NCBI GenBank assembly: GCA_031254095.1
Contig: JAIRVC010000141.1
Coordinates: forward strand, 1-5,524
DNA length: 5,524 nt
From: Acidobacteriota bacterium
GTDB lineage: Bacteria; Acidobacteriota; UBA6911
Reading direction: 5' to 3'
Shown here: piece by piece, positions 1 through 5,182 of the stretch
Layout of the letters: each line of letters begins with the position of its first letter
Position numbering within the stretch: the stretch's first letter is position 1
Position numbers and translations under genes: made by a program
Notes under the pieces: generated by a model
Told to the model about the DNA's origin: nothing
The model's input: only the letters and a program-made list of their open reading frames with translations
Databases searched by the model: none

Positions 1-360
1 TTCCATTTCAACGCCGGTATTGCCGGAGCAGGCGACCGACGCCAGAAACCTGACGCCGTCTTTTTGCGGCGCGGCCTCTACATCGGCATGAGTCAACAGC
101 AGCGGATGACAAAGAGGAATAAGATCAGGCGTCCGCTTGGCGGCCATAATGCCCGCAAGGCGGGCGGTTTCAAGCGCGTTTCCTTTCGGCAGTTTGCCGC
201 CGAGCAGCAGCTTCATTGTCGGGCGCGACAACCGGACGAACGATTCGGCGGTCGCACGCCGGAACGTCGGCGCTTTTTCCGACACGTCAACCATTCGCGC
301 CCGGCCTTCGGCGTCCATATGAGTCAGTTTCGGCTTTTTTTCAGTCATCGGCATACCCAT
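1..360 (-). CDS. moaC: Cyclic pyranopterin monophosphate synthase MoaC (partial, C-terminus off the left edge)
   Basis: MoaC works with MoaA in the first stage of molybdenum cofactor synthesis, turning the GTP-derived 3',8-cyclo intermediate into cyclic pyranopterin monophosphate in the cytoplasm. The 120 visible residues carry the family blocks in order: LTHMD near residue 12, RMVDVSEKA at 22-30, LPKGNALETARLAGIMAAKRT at about 57-77, LIPLCHPL at 80-87 and TGVEME at 115-120. K59 in the PKG block corresponds to an active-site Lys of the E. coli enzyme. The second catalytic segment (Asp and Lys in DMCKAVQKDM of E. coli) would lie in the missing 40 or so residues. Three in-frame ATGs (starting at 360, 354 and 348) compete without a decisive Shine-Dalgarno. 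The outermost is given; the one at 348 fits the family N-terminus best. It lies 26 bp after moeA on the same strand, so the two are probably cotranscribed. Confidence 0.93.
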   Translation of the reverse strand, partial: MGMPMTEKKPKLTHMDAEGRARMVDVSEKAPTFRRATAESFVRLSRPTMKLLLGGKLPKGNALETARLAGIMAAKRTPDLIPLCHPLLLTHADVEAAPQKDGVRFLASVACSGNTGVEME

Positions 361-386
361 TTATTTTGCGGCCGCCGGCCACTTTT

Positions 387-1601
387 TTATCGCGCAAAAA
401 AATCCGGCAGCAGCATGATTTCCACCGTTTCGCCGCGTGAAAGCATGGCCAGTTCGCCGGGGAATATTAGAGTGGCGTTGGCGCCGGAAAAACCGATCAT
501 GTCGGCGGAATTTTTCCATGAAATCGGCCTGACCGACCAGCCGTTTGACGTCCATTCAATCCGCGCCGGCAGAAACGCGGTTCTACCGGGCGTCTGCCGC
601 ACATCCTCAAGCAGAACGCCTTGAACTCTCTTGAGTTCAGGGCGTTTAATGCCGCACATACGCCCCAGAACCGGCCTTGCGAAACACTCAAAAGTGATCA
701 TCGACGAGAGCGGATTTCCCGGAAGACCGAAGACAAGCCTGTTTCCTTTACGCGCGAAAACAGTGGGCTTGCCGGGCTTGATCGCCACTTTGCTGAAAAG
801 AATTTCTACGCCCAGCTCCTCAAAAACATCGCGCACGAAATCGTATTCGCCCATTGAGACGCCGCCGGTAATGATCAAAACATCGCGCTCCAGCCCGGCC
901 AGTATTTTTCCGCGCAGGTCTTCTTTTTCATCCCGCGCAATGCCGAGGTAGTCCGCCTCAATGCCGAGCAGCTTTAACTGCGCGGCGAGACAATAGGCGT
1001 TTGAATTTCTTATCTGGTCGGCACGGGGCGTTTCGTCAAATTCCACAAGTTCATCGCCCGTGGAAAGAATCGCAACGGATGGCTTTGCGTAAACCCGCGC
1101 TTCCGCATAGCCGAACGTCGCCATCAGCGCGATTTCGGCGGGGCCCGCAACGCGCCCGGCCTTGATTATCACGTCGCCAGACATGGCTTCGCGTCCTTTG
1201 GGCGCGATATTATCGCCCGGCGCAACAGGTTCCATAACGGTAACTTTGCTTTCACAGGGAGAAACCGGGCAGACTTCCACTATCTGTACGGCATCCGCGC
1301 CGTCCGGAACCGGCGCGCCTGTCATGATGTAAATCGCCTCTCCCGGTCTCAGGCGTTCGTGAATGCCTCCGCCCGCGCGCGCCTCTCCGCCGAGAATCAA
1401 TTCCACCGGCGCGTTTTGCACATCCGCCGAGCGCACGGCAAATCCGTCCATCGTAGCCCGGTTAAACGGGGGAATGTCGGATGTGGCGACGATATCCTCC
1501 GCGAGAACCCGTCCCAGGGATTTATAAAATGGAATCCGTTCCGTTTTGGGCGCCGGAATATTCCTGAGCAATATTTCCAGCGCTTCCTCAATGCTGATCA
1601 T
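387..1601 (-). CDS. moeA: Molybdopterin molybdotransferase MoeA
   Basis: MoeA inserts molybdate into adenylylated molybdopterin, releasing AMP and giving active Moco. The 404-residue length matches the family, and the domains look complete from the N-terminal MISIEEALEILL helix to the C-terminal beta domain (about 325-400). Motifs seen: PPFNRATMDGFA (44-55, with D52 equivalent to E. coli D59), IMTGAPVPDGADAVQ (92-106, T94 equivalent to T100), AILSTGDEL (177-185, E184 equivalent to E188), D224, IITGGVSMGEYD (243-254, D254 equivalent to D259), KPGKP (275-279) and GLPGNP (292-297). The equivalences are my by-eye alignment. All expected catalytic acids are present, so the enzyme should be active. 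The start is the ATG of MISIEEA, where family similarity begins. No Shine-Dalgarno is visible before it; the site is occupied by a 13-bp tandem duplication. It is the first gene of a pair with moaC. Confidence 0.97.
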   Translation of the reverse strand: MISIEEALEILLRNIPAPKTERIPFYKSLGRVLAEDIVATSDIPPFNRATMDGFAVRSADVQNAPVELILGGEARAGGGIHERLRPGEAIYIMTGAPVPDGADAVQIVEVCPVSPCESKVTVMEPVAPGDNIAPKGREAMSGDVIIKAGRVAGPAEIALMATFGYAEARVYAKPSVAILSTGDELVEFDETPRADQIRNSNAYCLAAQLKLLGIEADYLGIARDEKEDLRGKILAGLERDVLIITGGVSMGEYDFVRDVFEELGVEILFSKVAIKPGKPTVFARKGNRLVFGLPGNPLSSMITFECFARPVLGRMCGIKRPELKRVQGVLLEDVRQTPGRTAFLPARIEWTSNGWSVRPISWKNSADMIGFSGANATLIFPGELAMLSRGETVEIMLLPDFFAR

Positions 1602-1604
1602 AAT

Positions 1605-1630
1605 TAGTTAAAACCCGTAGTTAAAACCCG
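1605..1630. repeat. Perfect 13-bp tandem duplication upstream of moeA
   Basis: TAGTTAAAACCCG occurs twice with no gap (1605-1617 and 1618-1630). Read in the direction of moeA it is CGGGTTTTAACTA repeated, ending three bases before the ATG. It therefore takes the place where a Shine-Dalgarno would be expected. A shorter match, GTTAAAACCC, occurs at 5462-5471. It could be a pair of protein-binding half sites or a simple slippage duplication; nothing in the sequence decides. Confidence 0.85.
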
Positions 1631-1662
1631 GCTCAAAATTTATTGTCCGTTTTACGGCGGGG

Positions 1663-1692
1663 ATTGTAGCACAGATAACGCGTGCCGGTGAG
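1663..1692 (-). promoter_or_regulatory. Candidate moeA promoter (extended -10)
   Basis: On the minus strand, TGC-TACAAT (hexamer at 1663-1668) is an extended -10 with five of six consensus bases. The best -35 candidate, CTCACC (1687-1692, 18-bp spacer), matches poorly, so the promoter would depend on the extended -10. Transcription would begin near 1656, giving a leader of about 55 nt that contains both copies of the 13-bp repeat. Confidence 0.4.
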
Positions 1693-1896
1693 ATTTTCCC
1701 GGATATTTCATAGAGATTCCACCGCTTGCGTTCCATGGCGGTTCCATTCGCTTCGCTCGCTCCACCGATGGTTACTCATTTTTTGTCCACTCCAGAACAA
1801 CACATGCGATCAAATCTCCGTGCTTCAAATCCTTCTTTTCATTTCCACCATAGGGCTTTTTTAATGCGCTAGCCTTGGGTACACCCGTTCGACGGT

Positions 1897-1924
1897 TTGT
1901 TTTTTTAAAAATTAACTTTATAAT
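1897..1924 (+). promoter_or_regulatory. Probable greA promoter
   Basis: A perfect TATAAT at 1919-1924 is preceded, at 16 bp, by TTGTTT (1897-1902), which keeps the TTG of the -35 consensus. The spacer is very AT-rich (a T-run followed by an A-run). Start of transcription would be near 1931, leaving a leader of about 110 nt before the greA ATG. The hexamers are seen; promoter activity is inferred. Confidence 0.6.
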
Positions 1925-1967
1925 GGGGACATGCCGAATTTTCCGGCGGCGAGTCTGAGATGGCCAT

Positions 1968-1989
1968 CCGGTTAATGTTTGGTAACCGG
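1968..1989 (+). promoter_or_regulatory. Hairpin in the greA leader
   Basis: CCGGTTA (1968-1974) and TAACCGG (1983-1989) form a perfect 7-bp stem around an 8-nt loop, about 55 bp before the greA start and downstream of its TATAAT box. No U-tract follows directly, so a simple terminator is unlikely. The TAA of a possible 14-codon leader reading frame (ATG at 1931, stop at 1973-1975) falls in the 5' arm. It may be a leader control element, or have no role. Confidence 0.45.
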
Positions 1990-2032
1990 CGATTGGGCTT
2001 TCCGGGCTGACAATTGATGTTCTGTTTTGTTT

Positions 2033-2036
2033 GGAG
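2033..2036 (+). promoter_or_regulatory. greA ribosome binding site
   Basis: GGAG six bases before the ATG at 2043, with AGGA partly overlapping closer in. It decides the start: an in-frame TTG at 2031 would place this Shine-Dalgarno inside the coding region and has no site of its own, so it is rejected. Confidence 0.75.
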
Positions 2037-2042
2037 CAGGAA

Positions 2043-2513
2043 ATGATTGACGTACGAAAAAAGTTGCAGGAAGAACTGAACACCATTGAACATGAGCTGC
2101 GAGTAGAGTTGCCGAAGGAAATTCTAAGAGCCCGCGAGCTCGGCGACCTCAGTGAAAACGCTGAATACAAATCGGCCAAAGAGCGTCAATCCTATCTTGA
2201 GGGACGCAAGGCACAGCTCCAGCAAAGGCTGGCGGCGCTTTCCCTGGTCAATATGGACAAGATTCCCGCTGACCGTGCCGCTTACGGATCAAAAGTAACG
2301 CTGTATGATTTCGACACGGAAAAGGAGATCGAATACAGGCTTGTCTCTCCGGAGGAATCCGATATAAGCCGGGGCCTCATATCGATCTCGTCCCCCATCG
2401 GACGCAGCATCATGGGCAAAATGCCCGGCGACACAATAGAAATAGTATCGCCGTCAGGCAGTAGGGAATACGAATTACGTTCCCTGATTACCATCCATGA
2501 GATCGAGAATTAA
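2043..2513 (+). CDS. greA: Transcription elongation factor GreA
   Basis: GreA enters the secondary channel of RNA polymerase and stimulates cleavage of backtracked transcripts, restarting stalled complexes. The 156-residue product has the two expected parts. The first is an N-terminal coiled-coil hairpin (about 1-70) with the tip motif ARELGDLSENAEYKSAKE (30-47), whose acidic residues D35, E38 and E41 reach toward the polymerase active site. The second is a C-terminal FKBP-like domain (about 80-150) with GSKVTLYDFDTEKEIEYRLV, ISISSPIGRSIMGKMPGD and REYELRSL. Length is normal for the family. GreA rather than GreB is favoured by the GDLSENAEY form and the early ELP..I..ARE block. It has its own promoter and a good Shine-Dalgarno. 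An 82-bp gap without a clear terminator leads to the ATP synthase genes, so read-through into them is possible. Confidence 0.95.
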   Translation: MIDVRKKLQEELNTIEHELRVELPKEILRARELGDLSENAEYKSAKERQSYLEGRKAQLQQRLAALSLVNMDKIPADRAAYGSKVTLYDFDTEKEIEYRLVSPEESDISRGLISISSPIGRSIMGKMPGDTIEIVSPSGSREYELRSLITIHEIEN

Positions 2514-2548
2514 CCTTTAAAATTTTCACTTTTATTCATTGCGGCATT

Positions 2549-2557
2549 TGCTATGAT
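2549..2557 (+). promoter_or_regulatory. Candidate promoter for the atp genes (extended -10)
   Basis: TGC-TATGAT (hexamer 2552-2557) in the gap between greA and atpZ is an extended -10 with five of six bases matching. No good -35 stands 16-18 bp upstream; the region there is T-rich. If used, transcription begins about 30 bp before the atpZ start. The alternative is that the atp genes are read only from the greA promoter. Confidence 0.4.
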
Positions 2558-2595
2558 GATTCGTGATTTAACGGCCACGGTTATGGCGGGAATAT

Positions 2596-2841
2596 ATGCC
2601 AGACGAAAACCATGACACGTTTTTAGCCCGATCCTTGCGGCGGACGCAGGAAAATTTGCGGCGAACCGGACCGGCGGCGATGGCCGGATATACGCTGTTG
2701 GGCGCAATTATCATGCTGGGCGGTATTGGATATGCCGTGGACGCCTGGCGCGATACGTCGCCCTGGTTTTTGCTTGCGGGATTATTGTTGGGCGTAGTTG
2801 TCGGGTTTGCTGAACTGGCAAAGGTTATTTGGCGCAAATGA
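2596..2841 (+). CDS. atpZ: AtpZ/AtpI-family small membrane protein of the F-type ATP synthase
   Basis: This 81-residue protein has a charged, Arg-rich N-terminus (1-25) and two membrane helices (about 28-50 and 55-75). The connecting segment GIGYAVDAWRDTSPWFLLAGLLLGVVVGFAEL closely follows the usual G-Y-x-x-D-x-x-x-x-T-S-P-W pattern of the F0F1 ATPase accessory family (AtpZ, also called gene 1 or AtpR-like). In other bacteria, members stand first in atp operons; roles proposed include assembly of the c ring and Mg2+ or Ca2+ transport together with AtpI. The ATG is preceded by GGCGGGA at a short distance. Its stop codon overlaps the start of the next gene as ATGA, which points to translational coupling. 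Family assignment is firm; exact function is not. Confidence 0.85.
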   Translation: MPDENHDTFLARSLRRTQENLRRTGPAAMAGYTLLGAIIMLGGIGYAVDAWRDTSPWFLLAGLLLGVVVGFAELAKVIWRK

Positions 2842-3227
2842 AATTTGTTGCATATCTGGCGGGCGGTTCCATTTTGACGGCGCTGGTTTTTGGCGGCATT
2901 TCCGGACTTGTCGGCTTGGGAGCGGAAAAAGAGATCTGGTTCGGGATGCTTGGCCCGACGCTGGCATCTGTTATTTCGTGGGTGGCGATTGAGCGTCAAA
3001 GGCGTCTGAATCCGCAAAAAATCTTGAAATGCCTGATTAAGGCATTTGTGATAAAGTTTCTGCTATTCGGGGTGTATATCGCCGTTCTTGTGAAAACAAC
3101 TCAGGTTCGCCCCGGGCTCTTTATCGGTTGCTTTGCGTTTTTTTATCTTGCGCTGCATGCGGCTGAGGCGTTTGAATTGCGCAGGGTTCAGACCCGGTTG
3201 ATAACGAACAATGTTAACAAGCAGTAG
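2838..3227 (+). CDS. atpI: ATP synthase subunit I (AtpI-like membrane protein)
   Basis: The 129-residue product is almost entirely membrane-embedded, with four predicted helices (about 5-27, 32-51, 66-86 and 93-111), a basic cytoplasmic loop ERQRRLNPQK at 52-61 and a polar tail. Four helices, this size, and a position between atpZ and the a subunit fit AtpI, a non-stoichiometric protein thought to aid c-ring assembly or stability. Sequence motifs in this family are weak, so the call rests on topology and neighbours. The ATG at 2838 overlaps the previous stop by four bases. An in-frame TTG at 2829 would lengthen the overlap and has no better ribosome site. The stop codon abuts the first possible start of atpB. 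Confidence 0.75.
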   Translation: MKFVAYLAGGSILTALVFGGISGLVGLGAEKEIWFGMLGPTLASVISWVAIERQRRLNPQKILKCLIKAFVIKFLLFGVYIAVLVKTTQVRPGLFIGCFAFFYLALHAAEAFELRRVQTRLITNNVNKQ

Positions 3228-4199
3228 TTGAATGAAGAATGGGTTTCACTAATGTGGTTTACAATCGCGCTTGGAAGTGGGAGCGTTTCCGCCGGGCAGG
3301 CGGCGGAAAGCGAACCGTTTAACGCCGGCAAAACGATTCTTGAACATGTCGCCAACAACGCCGGAAATCCGATTGTCCGTCTGCCCGAGGTAATGGGAAT
3401 TGATTTTTCCATTACAAAGCATGTTTTAATGCTTTGGCTGGTTGCCGCCATTGTTTTTGTCTGCGTCACATGGATTGCGCGGCGGCGTTTGAAACAGGGG
3501 GCGACCGCGTCTTTCAGGCCCGGAACCGCGCTGGAAATGCTGACGGGATTTATCCGCGAATCAATAGTTCTGCCAAATGTCGGCGCAAAATGGGTAAATA
3601 CATGGACGCCGCTGGTTCTCACGTTTTTTGTCTTTATTCTAACAGCGAACCTTATAGGGCTGATTCCAATATTTGACATTCTGAAGCTGGCGAACCATTG
3701 GATATTCCGTGCCGATATACATTATCCCGTTTTCGGACGGATGTTGGAAGGAGGAACGACCGCGACGGCAAATTTCAATGTTACCGCCGGGCTTGCTATT
3801 GTAACTTTCTTCTCGATCATCATTGCGGGATCAAAGGCAAACGGATTCGTCAATCACTGGAAAAATATCGTCCCTCACGGTCTGGCCTGGCCGATTTACA
3901 TTATTTTGATTCCAATTGAAATAATGGGAATGCTGATAAAGCCTTTCGCTCTGACCATGCGTCTCGCGGCGAACATGACCGGGGGACATATTGCGCTTCT
4001 GGCGCTTATTTCCCTGATATTTCTGCTCGCTGAAATGTTTAAAAGCGCGCTGGTCGGAATAGCGGCGGGTCTTGTTGTCTCTCTGCCGCTTGCTGTTGGA
4101 ATATCGGGGCTTGAACTGATTGTAGTGCTTGTGCAGGCTTATGTGTTTACGTTGCTCACGGCGGTATTCATAGGCCTGGTCATTAATGTGCATCACTAA
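3228..4199 (+). CDS. atpB: F-type ATP synthase subunit a (AtpB)
   Basis: Subunit a forms the two half channels that carry ions to and from the c ring. The C-terminal half is diagnostic. KPFALTMRLAANMTGGHI (238-255) carries the essential Arg (R245, E. coli R210), N249 and H254. GISGLELIVVLVQAYVFTLLTAVF (291-314) carries E296 and Q303 (E. coli Q252). H254 and E296 sit where E. coli has Glu219 and His245, the swapped pair known from mitochondria and many bacteria. Helices lie near 66-85, 127-147, 184-203, 222-240, 255-285 and 290-320. Residues 1-60 are an extension: a hydrophobic segment (5-22), then SAGQA-AES, which resembles a signal peptide cleavage site, then FNAGKTILEHV. This recalls Bacteroidetes-type a subunits. 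Start is uncertain: TTG at 3228 abuts the atpI stop and keeps the whole leader; ATG at 3252 shortens it by eight residues. Neither has a strong Shine-Dalgarno. Confidence 0.95.
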   Translation: MNEEWVSLMWFTIALGSGSVSAGQAAESEPFNAGKTILEHVANNAGNPIVRLPEVMGIDFSITKHVLMLWLVAAIVFVCVTWIARRRLKQGATASFRPGTALEMLTGFIRESIVLPNVGAKWVNTWTPLVLTFFVFILTANLIGLIPIFDILKLANHWIFRADIHYPVFGRMLEGGTTATANFNVTAGLAIVTFFSIIIAGSKANGFVNHWKNIVPHGLAWPIYIILIPIEIMGMLIKPFALTMRLAANMTGGHIALLALISLIFLLAEMFKSALVGIAAGLVVSLPLAVGISGLELIVVLVQAYVFTLLTAVFIGLVINVHH

Positions 4200-4224
4200 C
4201 CGCTTATTGAAAGGATATAGGGTA

Positions 4225-4560
4225 ATGAAGAAAACAGGATTTCTCCGTTGCGGCGTAATTGCCGCGTTTTTGCTTGTCGCACTCTCGCTGGGCAGCCCCG
4301 CGGCTTTTGCCCAGGATGGCGCTTCGACCGGCGCTGAGCCGGTATGGCATTATGTTGGCGCGGCTTTCGGACTTGGCCTGATCGCCATAGGCGCGGCTTA
4401 CGGCATCAGCAAGGCGGCGGCGGCGGCGGCGGAAAGCATCGCCAGGCAGCCTTCGGCGGCGGCGGAGATCACCAGCACCGTTAACCTGCCAATCTTCCTG
4501 CTGGAAGGCGTCGCCATTCTGGCGGAAATCTTTGTTCTACTCATCATACTGCTGAAGTAG
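4225..4560 (+). CDS. atpE: F-type ATP synthase subunit c with N-terminal signal sequence (AtpE)
   Basis: Subunit c is the hairpin protein that makes up the rotating ring. The 111-residue product is about 30 residues longer than the usual 75-85. The extra part looks like a signal peptide: MKKTGFLRCG, a hydrophobic core (11-22), and AFA before Q30; the mature protein would be about 82 residues. Helix 1 (about 42-70) is Gly/Ala-rich, GLGLIAIGAAYGISK followed by six Ala. The polar loop ARQPSAAAE (73-81) matches the classic ARQP loop. Helix 2 (about 86-110) has E94 exactly 21 residues after the loop Ala, as for E. coli D61. The Na+-binding Gln in helix 1 and the Ser/Thr after the Glu (as in Ilyobacter) are absent, so H+ coupling is favoured. 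E101 is a second acid in helix 2. Start chosen at the ATG with AAGGA nine bases upstream; an in-frame ATG at 4186 lies inside atpB and is rejected. Confidence 0.93.
   Translation: MKKTGFLRCGVIAAFLLVALSLGSPAAFAQDGASTGAEPVWHYVGAAFGLGLIAIGAAYGISKAAAAAAESIARQPSAAAEITSTVNLPIFLLEGVAILAEIFVLLIILLK
4414..4431 (+). repeat. (GCG)6 trinucleotide run inside atpE
   Basis: Six identical GCG codons encode the poly-Ala end of helix 1 of subunit c (residues 64-69). A shorter GCG run (three codons) follows near 4454-4462 in the loop. Such runs can change length by slippage. Here a change of one unit would shift the helix by one residue, so it is probably held by selection. Confidence 0.8.
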
Positions 4561-4579
4561 AGTTTCGAGGAAACCCGCT

Positions 4580-5092
4580 ATGGATAATCCGTTGGTCCAA
4601 GTCGAACCCGGATTGGCTATCTGGACAATTCTAACTTTTGTGGCGCTCCTGTTGCTTTTGGCGAAGTTTGCTTGGCGTCCGCTTTTGAAGGCGCTTGACG
4701 CCCGGCAGGAAGCCATCCGCAAGTCGCTGGAAGACGCGGAGCAGGCCCGCCGGGCCGCTGAGGATGCCAATAAAAATTCGGAACAGATACTGAAACAGGC
4801 GCGGACGGAAGCCGAAGCCATTATCGCCGCCAGCCGCACGGAAGCCGAAAAACTACGGGATGAAATGCGACGGACGGCGAGCGAGGAGTCTGAAACGATC
4901 ATCCGTGACGCCCGGGTCCAGATCGAAATGGAAACCGGTCGCGCGTTGCGGAAAATTCGCGTAGAAATCGCGGATATTTCGGTGGACATCGCCACTAAGC
5001 TTATCCGGCGCAATTGTTCACGGGAAGCGAATATCGATCTGATTGAGGAGACGCTCAACCAGATCGACGCCGCCAGTCCCCGCCCATCGTAA
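4580..5092 (+). CDS. atpF: F-type ATP synthase subunit b (AtpF)
   Basis: Subunit b is the peripheral stalk, anchored beside subunit a and reaching along F1 to hold the delta and alpha subunits. The 170-residue product has the standard layout: one membrane helix (about 11-30) in PGLAIWTILTFVALLLLLAKFAWRPLLKALDAR, then a long charged helix (40-145) of Ala-, Glu- and Arg-rich heptads such as SRTEAEKLRDEMRRTASEES, and a C-terminal part (146-170) expected to meet the delta subunit. Length is normal, with no fusion to delta. The ATG has AGGA eight bases upstream and lies 19 bp after atpE. It is the last gene of the cluster: instead of atpH, a short repeat array and a hairpin follow. Only one b-type gene is present, so there is no b/b' pair in this window. 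Confidence 0.95.
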   Translation: MDNPLVQVEPGLAIWTILTFVALLLLLAKFAWRPLLKALDARQEAIRKSLEDAEQARRAAEDANKNSEQILKQARTEAEAIIAASRTEAEKLRDEMRRTASEESETIIRDARVQIEMETGRALRKIRVEIADISVDIATKLIRRNCSREANIDLIEETLNQIDAASPRPS

Positions 5093-5119
5093 AGGCGTTG
5101 TAAAAGCGTCGTAAAAGAA
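5087..5119 (+). repeat. Three imperfect 11-bp tandem units at the end of atpF
   Basis: Units TCGTAAAGGCG (5087-5097), TTGTAAAAGCG (5098-5108) and TCGTAAAAGAA (5109-5119) follow each other without gaps. The first contains the atpF stop TAA. Because 11 is not a multiple of three, the TAA in the three units falls in three different frames, so translation is stopped in every forward frame. Probably made by duplication of the end of atpF. Confidence 0.75.
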
Positions 5120-5124
5120 GGATT

Positions 5125-5151
5125 GGGGGCGCCTTTTCTGAAAGCGCCCCC
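5125..5151 (+). terminator. GC-rich hairpin after atpF, possible transcription terminator
   Basis: GGGGGCGC (5125-5132) pairs perfectly with GCGCCCCC (5144-5151). After one bulged C the stem continues with TTT/AAA around a TCTG loop, giving 11 pairs in all. It stands 32 bp after the atpF stop, where a terminator is expected. The bases after it (CGGGAACGCT) contain no U-tract, so it is not a textbook intrinsic terminator. It may act as an RNA 3'-end stabiliser or work with another factor. Confidence 0.6.
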
Positions 5152-5182
5152 GGGAACGCTGATTAATTGCCTTCGCGGGATA

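Larger units (their letters stand above)
1602..2042. other. Divergent moeA/greA intergenic region, no convincing gene
   Basis: This 441-bp gap separates two genes transcribed away from each other. From left to right it holds the 13-bp tandem repeat and candidate promoter of moeA, an unexplained stretch at about 1700-1865, and the greA promoter and leader. The unexplained part contains short direct repeats: GTTCCAT at 1730-1736 and 1741-1747, and TCCACCG at 1718-1724 and 1761-1767, with a purine/pyrimidine-biased TTCGCTTCGCTCGCTCC stretch between. Reading frames across it are short and resemble no protein I know. It may be a decayed repeat element or gene remnant, but that is a guess. Confidence 0.6.

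Noticed and set aside
64..624. Open frame of 186 codons on the plus strand over moaC and moeA
   Set aside because: It is antisense to two clear Moco genes, its Arg/Phe-rich translation resembles nothing, and it is a by-product of GC-rich coding sequence.
1708..1779. Possible 23-codon minus-strand peptide (MSNHRWSERSE...)
   Set aside because: A GGAG lies about ten bases upstream, but the peptide is short, repeat-derived and not recognised; no support for translation.
2031..2042. Upstream TTG start for greA
   Set aside because: It would put the GGAG Shine-Dalgarno inside the gene, and the family N-terminus fits the ATG at 2043.
1772..2179. 135-codon minus-strand frame across the intergenic gap into greA
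   Set aside because: Its first part is antisense to greA. The rest crosses the greA promoter and has no recognisable domain.
4186..4224. Upstream ATG start for atpE overlapping atpB
   Set aside because: It adds 13 polar residues before a good signal peptide and has no ribosome site; the ATG at 4225 has AAGGA.
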